Positions 1-8,329 of a stretch of DNA of 64,000 bases are shown in pieces. The stretch's first letter is position 1; each line of letters starts with the position of its first letter. A model generated the notes under the pieces. The model saw only the letters and a program-made list of their open reading frames with translations, searched no databases and was not told where the DNA came from. The translations under genes and the position numbers were made by a program. The DNA is from Pelotomaculum schinkii (lineage in GTDB: Bacteria > Bacillota > Desulfotomaculia > Desulfotomaculales > Pelotomaculaceae), in contig NZ_QFGA01000002.1 in NCBI RefSeq assembly GCF_004369205.1, forward strand, positions 310,001 through 374,000, in the 5' to 3' direction.

Positions 1-1319
1 ACAAAAATTACCTGAACAGCAGCCTGGTCATGATGATGGGTCTTATAGGTTTTGATAAGCATTTCACCAGAGCCGAGGGCATTTACGTCTGGGACAACAA
101 AGGCAACCGCTACCTTGATTTTCTAGGCGCCTACGGGGCGCTCAACCTGGGCCACAACCACCCGAAAATTATCGACGCCGTCAACCAGGTCAAGGAAGTG
201 CCCAACCTGCTCCAAGCCTCCCTCGGCACCTTGCCGGCGGCCCTGGCCAAAAACCTGGCTTTGGCCGCCCCCGGTGACCTGCGCCGCTCTTTCTTCGGCA
301 ACAGCGGCGCCGAGGCGGTCGAAGGAGCCCTTAAACTGGCGCGCGCCGCCACCGGCCGGACAGCTTTTGTTTACTGTGAAGGCTCTTTCCACGGTAAATC
401 TTTGGGCGCGCTGTCGGTTACCGGCCGTGAAAAATACCAGAAGACCTTTCAGCCTCTCGTGCCTGACTGCCACAGTGTCCCTTTCGGTGACCTCGATGCG
501 CTGGAGAAACAGCTGCGCGACCAAAGCTGCGCTGCCTTTATTGTAGAGCCGATCCAGGGAGAGGGCGGGATCATCATACCGCAGGCAGGCTACCTCTCCG
601 GTGTCAGGCAGATCTGCTCCAGATACGGGACGCTGTTGATTTTTGATGAGATCCAGACCGGCTTTGGCCGTACCGGCGAGATGTTTGCCTGCCAACACGA
701 AGGTGTCGCCCCTGATATTATGTGCATGGCTAAATCACTTGGAGGCGGCATCATGCCTATAGGCGCCTACATCACTACCGATGAAATCTGGAAGAAGGCT
801 TACGGCAGCATGGAAAAAGCCCTGCTGCACACCTCCACTTTCGGGGGCAACACCTGGGCGGCCGCCGCGGGTATCGCAGCCCTGGAAGTAATATACGAGG
901 AAAACCTGCCGGAAAAAGCACGTGTAAACGGCGCCTACCTGCTGCAGGAACTTTGCAAGCTGCAGGAAAAATACCCGCTTTTAAAAGATGTCAGAGGGCG
1001 CGGCCTGATGGCGGGCATTGAATTCAACCAGCCGGGGAGCCTGGCCGGCAAAGCCACCTTCGGACTGGCCAGCAAGCTTTCCGAGGAATACCTGGGCACC
1101 CTGGTAGCGGGCGAACTGATGAACAAGTACCACATCATCACCGCCTATACCCTGAACAATCCCAACGTAATCCGCCTCGAGCCGCCTCTGGGTGTCACCC
1201 GCGAACAGCTTGACACCCTGCTGCAGGCCCTGGATAAGGTCCTGGCTGCCAACAAGGGTTTTTTCAGCATGGCCGCCTCAGGCGCGAAGACCATGCTGAA
1301 GTCATTGATTAAAAAATAA
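1..1319 (+). CDS. Class III aminotransferase (5' end outside window)
   Basis: PLP-dependent fold-type I aminotransferase of the ornithine/putrescine/acetylornithine group; it moves an amino group between an omega-amine or amino acid and a 2-oxo acid in the cytoplasm. The frame is open to the window edge (KNYLNSSLV precedes the ATG at 30) and those residues look like family N-terminus, so the true start lies upstream. Counting from base 30, GHNHP is near residue 42, NSGAEAVEGALKLAR near 90, DEIQTGFGRTG near 205, and the Schiff-base lysine in AKSLGGG is about residue 235. The fold is complete to the C-terminus LIKK. Shortened near-identical copies lie at 4465-4913 and 8330-8607. Substrate cannot be told from sequence; putrescine or 4-aminobutyrate type is a guess. 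Confidence 0.9.
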   Translation, partial: KNYLNSSLVMMMGLIGFDKHFTRAEGIYVWDNKGNRYLDFLGAYGALNLGHNHPKIIDAVNQVKEVPNLLQASLGTLPAALAKNLALAAPGDLRRSFFGNSGAEAVEGALKLARAATGRTAFVYCEGSFHGKSLGALSVTGREKYQKTFQPLVPDCHSVPFGDLDALEKQLRDQSCAAFIVEPIQGEGGIIIPQAGYLSGVRQICSRYGTLLIFDEIQTGFGRTGEMFACQHEGVAPDIMCMAKSLGGGIMPIGAYITTDEIWKKAYGSMEKALLHTSTFGGNTWAAAAGIAALEVIYEENLPEKARVNGAYLLQELCKLQEKYPLLKDVRGRGLMAGIEFNQPGSLAGKATFGLASKLSEEYLGTLVAGELMNKYHIITAYTLNNPNVIRLEPPLGVTREQLDTLLQALDKVLAANKGFFSMAASGAKTMLKSLIKK

Positions 1320-1326
1320 AGGATGC

Positions 1327-1787
1327 ATGCTATTTCTCCTTCAAAAAAGACCAGGCTTCTTTTTAATGCTAATTATGTTAATAACCCTTTGCTTGCCTGC
1401 TTTAGCATCAGCCAATGTATATGTTGGAGGAAAATGGATCCCATCATCAGGCAACATAACCGGTGTAAAAGCTGACATATATACAGCAGCATACGGTGTC
1501 ATATCGTCTGGACATATGACATGTGCATGGCCTATGGTTTGGCAGAATAATTCTATCAACTTACAAACACTGCCTTTAATGCTTTTAGTGATGATACAAA
1601 GAATAACAACAAATATCTATCAAAAGATGGTTTTTTGGAAAAAGCTCCGTGCTATATCGTAAGTTTTAAAGGAATAACTAGAGCTGGCAAAGCACCTGAA
1701 GGGATGCAAGCTCCAATATTCCATGAATATAATGTTGTTATTGATGCTGATTCGGGTGATATTCTATTTAGTCTAGCATACAGATAG
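1327..1787 (+). pseudogene. Small secreted protein, frameshifted
   Basis: Frame one opens with a good signal peptide (basic QKRPG, then a hydrophobic core ending ALASA) and continues with VYVGGKWIPSSG and TCAWPMVWQNN. From about 1558 the sensible reading moves to another frame (LTNTAFNAFSDD to DSGDILFSLAYR, stop at 1785-1787). A frameshift or short deletion near 1548-1560 therefore breaks a protein of about 150 residues. The first 30 bases are shared with the tails of the two aminotransferase copies at 4.9 and 8.6 kb, so the upstream join is recombinant. I do not recognise the family; the signal peptide says it was exported. Confidence 0.5.
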
Positions 1788-1825
1788 AAAATATTATTTG
1801 CTAAAGAAATAAGAATCAACTAGAG

Positions 1826-1862
1826 TAGTGCTGCAGTAATTTTCTGCAGCACTATTTATTTC
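1826..1862 (+). terminator. Rho-independent terminator
   Basis: An 11-bp stem (1826-1836 with 1844-1854), loop TAATTTT, then a T-rich run (TTTATTTCT). It closes the broken secreted-protein gene just upstream. Confidence 0.75.
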
Positions 1863-1921
1863 TATAATGTATGAGTTAAAAGAAAAAGGCCGATTAATAA
1901 CCAGCCCAAGGTAGAAAATGA

Positions 1922-2028
1922 TTACATACCCAATTCAACAGCAGCCTGCCTTACAGCCTCTTCGTCAATATGCTTAAGGCCCTTCTGATAGCCATAGATT
2001 AAACTGGTCGTAGCAAGAATTATTAATC
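1922..2028 (-). pseudogene. C-terminal scrap of an ExeA/TniB-like AAA ATPase
   Basis: On the minus strand a frame of about 34 codons ends at TAA (1922-1924) and reads LIYGYQKGLKHIDEEAVRQA. This resembles the extreme C-terminus of the AAA ATPases that partner Mu-type transposases in two-gene insertion elements. A stop lies just before it in frame, so only the tail survives. The matching transposase scrap lies at 11850-12152. The family call is from memory of the motif. Confidence 0.45.
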
Positions 2029-2029
2029 A

Positions 2030-2211
2030 AACGGGGCCAGCCCCGGCTCACCGTAGAAATAGCTTCTACGGCATTCAGGATGTGGAAGAGGACATAGCAA
2101 TACGTCGCATAGGCTACAGGCGGTCGAGTAGACCCAGCCCTCACGAGCTGAGCCCCTCATAGATCCGTACGTGCCCAATTCAGGATTCCCCCCGCCTACA
2201 CCACAATTTGC
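2030..2211 (-). other. Possible group II intron 3'-end remnant
   Basis: No gene is seen here. The minus strand carries CACGTACGGATCTATGAGGG (about 2155-2174), close to the 3' half of group II intron domain V and what follows it. The matching 5' half of the domain V hairpin is missing. Two small perfect hairpins lie beside it: GGGGC/GCCCC near 2034-2045 and CCGTAGAA/TTCTACGG near 2054-2074. It may be a broken intron end; a covariance-model search would settle it. Confidence 0.3.
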
Positions 2212-2243
2212 CTGAAAAGTACGGAATTGTCCGTACTTTTCAG
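2212..2243. repeat. Perfect 13-bp inverted repeat
   Basis: CTGAAAAGTACGG (2212-2224) and its exact complement (2231-2243) around a 6-base loop. No long T run follows in either direction, so a terminator role is uncertain; it may be an element end next to the intron-like remnant. Confidence 0.5.
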
Positions 2244-2306
2244 CATTTCATACGGAATTTGACATATGATTGTTTCGAATCGCTGCATATTCGAATTCAA
2301 CGTCTC

Positions 2307-2344
2307 AAAGCGGAGGATAAGGTAAATTCCTTATCCTCCGCTTT
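2307..2344 (-). terminator. Terminator hairpin after the anti-sigma gene
   Basis: A perfect 16-bp stem (2307-2322 with 2329-2344) and 6-base loop lie about 50 bases beyond the stop of the DUF4179 gene. The U run is short on the minus strand, but the stem is very strong and the place fits termination of the sigma/anti-sigma operon. Confidence 0.7.
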
Positions 2345-2393
2345 TAAGATTAAGATGTACTTTGAAAATGAGTTTGTGCGTCCCAATGCCTGC

Positions 2394-3413
2394 CTATTCA
2401 ATAGGAATCGTCACATCACCGACTGTTATACTTTCAACGTCATCTACGTTGATAATATTCTCAAAGCGGTAATACAGTTGATTTTGGTAAATCAGGTTGG
2501 CTTCATCGATAAGATAGTAACCAAACGACTTGTTTTTACTATTTACATCATAAGCAATCTGGCTGCCATCTTTGAAATTTACGGTAGGTCGGACACCACT
2601 CATCAGAATATCATCGCCTTTGACAAACGCACATACCGACATCGGTGAGATTACAACCTTGGAAATAGTGTCTTCGCTTCCATTGATGCTCAAAGGCTTG
2701 TTTGCTTCAACTGTTTTGCTGGTATCAACGTAGCTGAATTCCCATTTCAGGTCCCATTCGCCTTCCACAAGCGGTACAAATTCTATATCTGGTGGCGTAG
2801 GCCCTTTCGGGTCTCCGGTGACCTTATAATAACCCAAATCTCCAAAATTAAGTTCAATTTCTCCGTTTTCCAACGGTGCTGTGGCCTGCAAGTGATACAG
2901 TACGGTTCTTTTATTTCCGGTTTGCTCCAAAGTGTCCGCACCATAAACACCGCCGACAGTAGCCTCATCCGTTTTCTTAGGTACCTTTAGGAAACCATGT
3001 TTCCATTGGATATCGTCGTTCAACTCAATATCTTCGGGAACGGTCATTTCATATAACACGTAGACACCAAAGCTGTCTGCAAGCGTCTGCTTTACCGTTA
3101 TGGTGACGCCGTTCTGAGTAACTGTAGCTTCGGGTATATTTACTGCGCCGCTGAGCGTTTCCATTTGTTCTTCACTCGGTTTGAGATACTCTATCAATTT
3201 CTCGTTCCAACCAAGGCTTATAGCAAGCGCGGTTGTCGTGGTGAGAATACAAATCGCAACGACTGCGGCTGTTAAGGATAATCTTTTTGTTGTTCGTTTC
3301 AAAGGTACTGTTCCTCCTTTTCTGCTGTCCAGAATTATTTTCAGCATCTTTTGCTTTTGCGTAGGGCTGGGAGTGATTTCTTTAAAGCAATCGACCAAAT
3401 CATTCTTATTCAT
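2394..3413 (-). CDS. DUF4179-type anti-sigma factor, membrane-bound
   Basis: About 339 residues. A soluble N-terminal part (MNKNDLVDCFKEITPSPTQK) is followed by one membrane segment near residues 45-65 (LSLTAAVVAICILTTTTALA) and a long extracytoplasmic domain ending in DVTIPIE. This is the layout of DUF4179 proteins encoded after ECF sigma factors, which likely hold the sigma factor at the membrane until a signal arrives. I chose the ATG at 3413, which sits 7 bases after a GGAGG and overlaps the sigma stop, over a TTG six codons earlier. What is sensed is unknown. Confidence 0.8.
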   Translation of the reverse strand: MNKNDLVDCFKEITPSPTQKQKMLKIILDSRKGGTVPLKRTTKRLSLTAAVVAICILTTTTALAISLGWNEKLIEYLKPSEEQMETLSGAVNIPEATVTQNGVTITVKQTLADSFGVYVLYEMTVPEDIELNDDIQWKHGFLKVPKKTDEATVGGVYGADTLEQTGNKRTVLYHLQATAPLENGEIELNFGDLGYYKVTGDPKGPTPPDIEFVPLVEGEWDLKWEFSYVDTSKTVEANKPLSINGSEDTISKVVISPMSVCAFVKGDDILMSGVRPTVNFKDGSQIAYDVNSKNKSFGYYLIDEANLIYQNQLYYRFENIINVDDVESITVGDVTIPIE

Positions 3414-3906
3414 CTTCAATATCCTCCTCAAGCAAAAGTTTTAGTTTTTTCTTCGCTGTTCGCAAGCGGGTTCGTAGGGTAGCGTGGTTGATTTTCAACA
3501 TTCCGGCGATTTCTTCCGTCTTATACCCCTCATAATAATGAAGATATACAGGCAATTTGTATTTGTCCTCCAGAGCCGCGATTTTGCTCCAGATGTCGCT
3601 ATGTAAAGTGTCTGGCGAATAAATTTGCTCGGTAATACATTCGGAATCTACCCGCTTGGAGCGCCACCAACCTTTGAGCATATCCTTACAGGTGTTTTGC
3701 GCAGTTACGATAAGCCATGCTTTCATGTGTTCCTCGCTCTCAAATTGAGAGCCCGATGTCATCAGCTTGATGAAAACAGTCTGTGTGGCGTCTTCCGCTT
3801 CTGAGACATTCTTCAGCAGCATTAGAGCAATCCGATAGATGGTATCGACATATCTGTTATAGATATCTTCCATTTCTTCATCCGTACGCAATAAAGAAAT
3901 GCTCAC
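3406..3906 (-). CDS. ECF-type RNA polymerase sigma factor
   Basis: About 166 residues. Region 2 lies in the N-terminal half (DIYNRYVDTIYRIALMLLKN, then EAEDATQTVFIKLM) and region 4 helix-turn-helix at the C-terminus (YKTEEIAGMLKINHATLRTR). It redirects RNA polymerase to a small regulon. The start is a GTG at 3906 with GGAGGT about 7 bases ahead; a TTG five codons upstream overlaps that SD and is unlikely. The stop overlaps the start of the DUF4179 gene by 8 bases, so the two are translationally coupled. Confidence 0.88.
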   Translation of the reverse strand: MSISLLRTDEEMEDIYNRYVDTIYRIALMLLKNVSEAEDATQTVFIKLMTSGSQFESEEHMKAWLIVTAQNTCKDMLKGWWRSKRVDSECITEQIYSPDTLHSDIWSKIAALEDKYKLPVYLHYYEGYKTEEIAGMLKINHATLRTRLRTAKKKLKLLLEEDIEDE

Positions 3907-4059
3907 TGCCCCACCTCCCAAATTGCTTGCTCAATAATAACACGATTGAGAACGTCAAAATGTTTTATGTTTATAAAATTTTAGCCATTTTCTTAACTTT
4001 GAAAGATTATTTTACTATCGGTTAATCGCAACCGTTTACTGCCTTCTGTCTTTTATCAA

Positions 4060-4286
4060 AAATATTACCAGAACTCCTTCTACCCTTCCTGAAAAGAAAC
4101 CGGAAGGAACTCGTGCAATCCCTCCAAGACGGCAAATACCGGCCAAAACCCGTACGCCGGGTAGAAATACCCAAAGAAAACGGGAAAACCAGGAAACTGG
4201 GGATACCCACGGTTTATTCATACTGCACTCTCCTCAAAAAGGTTTTGGGATATGATGGCTACTTAAAACATAGAGCCATAGATTGA
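4060..4286 (+). pseudogene. Group II intron reverse transcriptase, N-terminal fragment
   Basis: The plus-strand frame ending at TGA 4284-4286 reads [20 protein letters not shown] then [16 protein letters not shown]. This is the RT0/RT1 block of group II intron-encoded proteins, where primer-template contacts form. After GIPTV the similarity stops, and the tail ([23 protein letters not shown]) is not the expected continuation, so all catalytic motifs are missing. It is a dead remnant. Confidence 0.7.
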
Positions 4287-4299
4287 ACTCTACCCAGAA

Positions 4300-4464
4300 T
4301 TACGTCCGGGAATGTTTAATCTTTGCAATGTGACCAGAGTTTTTAACCCATTCAGACAAGATTTTCTCAGTTTCGTCGTCTAGTAGGATATTCCATGGCC
4401 AACCAGGGGCCAGATATGCTTCAAAACAATGTTGTCGATAACCCGGTCCCCCTGACACCCCAGG
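4300..4464 (-). other. Unidentified gene tail
   Basis: On the minus strand a frame ends at 4300 with NILLDDETEKILSEWVKNSG and a basic tail. It reads like the end of a real protein, but the upstream part was replaced by the aminotransferase copy at 4465. I do not recognise the family. It could be chance coding. Confidence 0.25.
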
Positions 4465-4913
4465 GTATCGCAGCCCTGGAAGTAATATTCGAGGAAAACC
4501 TGCCGGAAAAAGCACGTGTAAACGGCGCCTACCTGCTGCAGGAACTTCGCAAGCTGCAGGAAAAATACCCGCTTTTAAAAGATGTCAGAGGGCGCGGCCT
4601 GATGGTGGGGATTGAATTCAACCAGCCGGGGAGCCTTGCCGGCAAAGCCACCTTTGGACTGGCCAGCATACTTTCCGAGGAATATCTGGGCACCCTAGTG
4701 GCGGGCGAACTGATGAACAAGTACCACATCATCACCGCCTATACTCTGAACAATCCCAACGTAATCCGCCTGGAGCCGCCTCTGGGTGTCACCCGCGAAC
4801 AGCTTGACACCCTGCTGCAGGCCCTGGATAAGGTCCTGGCTGCCAACAAGGGGTTTTTCAGCATGGCCGCCTCCGGCGCGAAGACCATGCTGAAGTCATT
4901 GATTAAAAAATAA
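4465..4913 (+). pseudogene. Aminotransferase copy 2, C-terminal third only
   Basis: From 4465 the sequence matches the last 150 codons of the aminotransferase at 1-1319 almost exactly (GIAALEVI to LIKK) with a few substitutions (C to R, A to V, K to I). It lacks the PLP lysine and all upstream motifs. The frame is open back to an ATG at 4395 that lies in unrelated DNA. It shares two silent changes with copy 3 (AAGGGG for AAGGGT, TCC for TCA) that copy 1 lacks, so copies 2 and 3 come from one paralogue. Confidence 0.85.
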
Positions 4914-4942
4914 AGGACGCATGCTATTTCTCCTTCAAAAAA

Positions 4943-4974
4943 GACCAGGCTGAGTGAATCTTATCAGCCTGGTC
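4943..4974 (+). terminator. Hairpin after aminotransferase copy 2
   Basis: A perfect 11-bp stem, GACCAGGCTGA with TCAGCCTGGTC, 30 bases after the stop. It recurs after copy 3 (8637-8668); after copy 1 only the left arm remains. There is no strong U run, so termination strength is uncertain. Confidence 0.5.
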
Positions 4975-5180
4975 AACCGGTATAACCCTGTTTCTTCCAA
5001 AAACAAAAGCAAACCAAATAAAAACCACTAAAAAGTTTGATAATGCAAATTGACACTCCGCACGGCTGAAGCCATGGGATTCTTGGGTGATTAAACCGAA
5101 GTGCATTTCTGCTATCGGAGTATGACCCCAAGTTCGCAGGCTGTGCCATCAGCCCGTCCTAGTCCAGTGCATATAGCAGA

Positions 5181-6267
5181 CTAGGCTGACAGACTGTTAC
5201 CATCTGCCACAGTTGCAGAAATGATATTAATCGCGCCTAACCTGTCGCGATGTGTTTTATATCCGCAACCGCATTTGTATTTTCTATCAATAGCTTTATT
5301 GAGTTCTCCACATGCAGGGCATTTCTGGCTGGTGTGTTTTGGGTTAACGTACTCAACCTTAATTCCAGCCAAAACTGCTTTGTACTCTACATATTGAGCT
5401 AATCGATAAAAGCTCCAGGTATGCAAATTCTTTTCGTTTTTACGGCTTGTTCTTGCCTCTGGCGTATGCCGGAAAGTTGTTCCAAGCGGATCGTCGTTAC
5501 ATTGTTTTCTTGAGCAAAACGAACTATCTGCCGGCTTATTTTATGGTCTTGATCTGTCATCCAGCGCTGCTCTTTATCATGCAGTTTCTTGATCGCCTTG
5601 AGTTTCTTTAATTTGCCAAGTTTACGGCGTACTGACCGGTGTTTGCGTTTGATAAACTTGTTTTGTCTACCATTGCCAAAGAATCTCGTTTTGCCATCCT
5701 CCAGGACAGCGACAGCGGGAACTTTCAGGCCCAAATCCACCCCCATAATTTGACTGCCAGCGGCCGTATTTTCTGCCACCTGTACGGCAATTTGAGCTAT
5801 GTACTTGCCGTGATGCGCAGGCTGCCTGGTTTGTTATTCAATAGATTTTTCTGGTAGCCGGTTAAGATAGCTTTCATCTCCATACGTTTTGATTTTCCTT
5901 CGACAAACACTGGAAACGAGAGCACATCTTCTTTTAAAGAATAGTTTTGATTGTTCCAAATAGCCACAGGCTTTTTGAGAACAGGGAGCTTGACTTCTCT
6001 TTGCTCATCGGGTTTTAGTCTGGCGTTAGCCCGGACTGCCTTCTTATATTTCACAAAAACACTCTTGGCGTCTCGAATAGCTTGATTTTTAACAGCGCTG
6101 GGAAGGTCTGCGATCACGTCTTTGCTTGAGTATTTAAGGTTTCTATCCGCCACAGCATAGTCTGATACGATTTGATTGACCAAATAGATATAGTTTTTGG
6201 TTGTTACCATTAGCAATTTAAACTGTTCTTTTGTGGGCTGCAGCTTGACTTTTACAGTTATTTGCAA
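5181..6267 (-). pseudogene. tnpB: TnpB (RNA-guided nuclease family), two frameshifts
   Basis: Three pieces together rebuild one TnpB. The N-terminal piece runs from about 6267 (TTG after GGGGGTGAC) to about 5800. The middle holds RuvC-I GVDLGLKVP and RuvC-II IRLEQLSG. The C-terminal piece holds the zinc finger CPACG with CGCGYKTHRD and the last RuvC Asp (RDRLGAINI). Frame breaks lie near 5805 (LRI to GKYIAQ) and near 5460 (SGIR to RTSRKNEK). TnpB proteins are ancestors of Cas12 and cut DNA with a guide from the element end. The catalytic residues are still present, so decay looks recent. Confidence 0.85.
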
Positions 6268-6668
6268 TTTGTCACCCCCTTGTCTTTTGTTCTGCAATAC
6301 CGTTGGATCGTATCGCTGGATACATTTCCTGCCGTAGAACAGAAAAATGAGCGTGTCCATAGACTGGGCAAATGCTGCAAGTGTTTAAATTCTTGCCGCA
6401 ATCTTCTTGAAGTCACTCCTTTCACTTTTGCCATAATCTCTGAGGGTCTAATAGTCGGTAAGGCGTTTACGAATAGGTGCACATGGTCCGGCATTACTTC
6501 AAGCGCCACAATGATGAGTTCGTGTTCCCGGCATATCTCTTGAAGAAGTTTCCGGAACCTCTGTTCAACCTCTTTGACTAACACCTTTCGCCTATACCGT
6601 GGACAGAAAACAAAATGATAGTTGATTAGAGATACTGTGGTTTGTGTTCTTCTATACTCTTGTCCCAT
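6258..6668 (-). CDS. tnpA: IS200-type Y1 transposase
   Basis: 136 residues, the normal length for TnpA of IS200/IS605. It has the HUH motif in MPDHVHLFV (residues about 60-68), which binds the metal, and a catalytic tyrosine in IQRYCRTKD near the C-terminus. It nicks and joins single-stranded element ends. It starts at the ATG 6668, and its stop overlaps the tnpB start by 10 bases. The frame is intact, so it could still act although its tnpB is broken. The tail after the tyrosine is shorter than in some relatives. Confidence 0.88.
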   Translation of the reverse strand: MGQEYRRTQTTVSLINYHFVFCPRYRRKVLVKEVEQRFRKLLQEICREHELIIVALEVMPDHVHLFVNALPTIRPSEIMAKVKGVTSRRLRQEFKHLQHLPSLWTRSFFCSTAGNVSSDTIQRYCRTKDKGVTNCK

Positions 6669-6845
6669 AATTATATTGTATCACTTAATTAATACTACTG
6701 CAACAGAACGAGGGGGGGCAAATCGGGAGCCGCCTTCATACCACGATTAAAACCGTGGGCTTTCGGCTACGTTTCTGTAAACTGAATAATTATTACGAAT
6801 TTTAAAGGACTTATGAAGTTAACTTTGCATAACCATATTTAATAC

Positions 6846-7526
6846 CTAATTTGAAATAATTGGTTCTATATATTCTAACTTAAGTTTATTTTTTTGTTCA
6901 TCTATCATGTTATTTAATTTTTCCTCAAATTTAGCAGCGCCTGCCGGCGTTGACATCTCTTTTCCTGAAAACCCCCATTCCTGAACTAATTTACTTCTGA
7001 CGCGGGCGGTAGCTAAAGCAGCTTGATATCCTTTTATGGTATCTTCACTCTTCCAATACTCTTCTTCTGTCAGTCCTTGTCCTTCTAGGGTTTCTTCCCA
7101 GCTTTTTGCTGATTCTTCATCTATTTCTATTCCTTCATTTATTGCTTCTTCTTTATCATTTCTTATTCTTGTCATATACTCTAACGTTTCGGCACGATCA
7201 GGATATAAATTCCGCTTTTTAGCTTCAATCAAAATAACTTTTTCATTAAGCACTTTTTCCATTACTTCCTGGGAAGATGGCTCCCTGTCATACAACGCTG
7301 TCAAAAATACCTTTGTTCCATCGAATTCTTGCTTTGTTATTGCCTCTCCATCAAGCTTAGCAATGACTTTGTTCTTGTCAACATCGTTATAAACCTTCTG
7401 ATAGGACAAACCAAAATTTTTCCATTTACTGGTGCTATTATTGGTACCACTGGTCGCTACTGCTATTATCACTAAACTAATTATTAAAATAATCCCAACG
7501 ACAAAATACTTATTTTTCTTTAACAT
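6846..7526 (-). CDS. SurA-N-like membrane-anchored protein
   Basis: 226 residues. A basic start (MLKKNKYF) and one membrane helix at about residues 9-26 suggest a signal anchor, with the rest outside the cell. The core NKVIAKLDGEAITKQEFDG and the helical stretch after it resemble the SurA N-terminal domain of extracytoplasmic chaperones and foldases. No PpiC/parvulin domain follows, so it probably has no isomerase activity. It sits alone between the IS element and the hicB remnant. Function is uncertain. Confidence 0.6.
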   Translation of the reverse strand: MLKKNKYFVVGIILIISLVIIAVATSGTNNSTSKWKNFGLSYQKVYNDVDKNKVIAKLDGEAITKQEFDGTKVFLTALYDREPSSQEVMEKVLNEKVILIEAKKRNLYPDRAETLEYMTRIRNDKEEAINEGIEIDEESAKSWEETLEGQGLTEEEYWKSEDTIKGYQAALATARVRSKLVQEWGFSGKEMSTPAGAAKFEEKLNNMIDEQKNKLKLEYIEPIISN

Positions 7527-7574
7527 AAGAATGCCTTCTTCTTTAATATTAAAATAATAAAGAAACGTGTTTTT

Positions 7575-7970
7575 TTATGATCTTATATTATTTTTACTTT
7601 TGACAGCGTTGAGCGGATGTCCGACCCCGCGAGCAAGCTGGTAGTTAATATATTGATTGAGGCTGACGTTTTCTTCTTTGGCTTTTTCGACAAGTGGCCG
7701 GTGGAGGGACTTGGGCATACGAACCCTTAATTGGCCCGAAAAGTCATCAGCTGTTGGTTCGGGTATAGCTCGCCCCATTTCCAAGCTGGTCTCAATCCAG
7801 CACTTTTTAGCATCATTTATGTTTATAATGGCTTTTTCAGGGGTATCTCCATCAGACATACATCCGGCAAGGAGAGGGATTTCAGCAAACCACCCGCCTC
7901 CTTCTTCATTAGTAAGTTTTCTCATTTTAATTTCATAGTTCAGGTTGAGATAGTAATTTAAGTTTTTCAT
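7575..7970 (-). CDS. hicB: HicB-like antitoxin
   Basis: 131 residues. The N-terminal HicB fold (GGGWFAEIPLLAGCMSDGDT, then PEKAIININDAKKCWIE) is followed by a C-terminal Arc/ribbon-helix-helix DNA-binding part (LRVRMPKSLHRPLVEKAKEE). It would neutralise the HicA mRNA interferase and repress its own operon. Its ATG overlaps the hicA stop as ATGA, the classic arrangement, but hicA is truncated, so this antitoxin is now an orphan. Confidence 0.85.
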   Translation of the reverse strand: MKNLNYYLNLNYEIKMRKLTNEEGGGWFAEIPLLAGCMSDGDTPEKAIININDAKKCWIETSLEMGRAIPEPTADDFSGQLRVRMPKSLHRPLVEKAKEENVSLNQYINYQLARGVGHPLNAVKSKNNIRS

Positions 7971-8128
7971 TCATGCTCACTTCTTTCTCTTAGTCTTTCA
8001 ATTGCCGCTATAGCTTGCTTAACATATATAGCCTTGATGGGCCTGGCTTTAGGGATTGAAAGTAAATCTGGAAGTTCCGGGTGGTGGTAAATGTAATGAC
8101 TGGAGCCTTTGCCGGGTTGTCTACATTT
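7967..8128 (-). pseudogene. hicA: hicA toxin, N-terminus lost
   Basis: The frame ends in TGA at 7967-7969 and reads CRQPGKGSSHYIYHHPELPD then PKARPIKAIYVKQAI. It keeps the catalytic histidine region (GSSHYIY) of HicA, a double-stranded-RNA-binding-fold mRNA interferase. About 20 N-terminal residues are gone: a stop lies just upstream in frame, and foreign DNA (the PIN scrap) joins at about 8125. It is too short for the open-frame cut-off often used. Confidence 0.7.
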
Positions 8129-8328
8129 TAATTAAATTATCATGCGCTACATATCGAAATTCATCTGGGTCTCTGGTATAAAGAGGTAAGCCATAGACCA
8201 TGGCACTGTCAATTTTATACCCATCCTTGTCATGCTCTTGTTCTGTCAGTTCGACCTTAACGATTTTCCGGGCTTCCCTTTTTGTCTCTGCTTTTACTAT
8301 GGCGAGAAATCTTCTTCTCTTCCCTCCG
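8121..8328 (-). pseudogene. Possible PIN-domain (VapC-like) toxin tail
   Basis: The minus-strand frame ends at TAG 8121-8123 and reads DSAMVYGLPLYTRDPDEFRY then VAHDNLIK. This resembles the last strand and helix of PIN-domain nucleases (GLPLYTRDPDEF). The upstream residues (IVKAETKREARKIVKVEL) are not recognised. The rest of the gene was replaced by aminotransferase copy 3 at about 8330. The N-terminal catalytic acids are absent. Confidence 0.4.
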
Positions 8329-8329
8329 A

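Larger units (their letters stand above)
5050..6770 (-). mobile_element. IS200/IS605-family element, decayed
   Basis: The element has a Y1 transposase gene (tnpA) followed by a tnpB broken by two frameshifts, both on the minus strand. Each end carries the subterminal hairpin expected of this family: CCACG/CGTGG at 6741-6758 on the tnpA side and ACGGCT/AGCCAT at about 5062-5076 on the tnpB side. Such elements move as single-stranded circles and make no target duplication. The exact ends are not fixed here. Confidence 0.75.

Noticed and set aside
123-698. Long frame on the minus strand opposite the aminotransferase
   Set aside because: It is the shadow of a high-GC gene; no SD and no family-like motifs, while the plus strand has all aminotransferase motifs.
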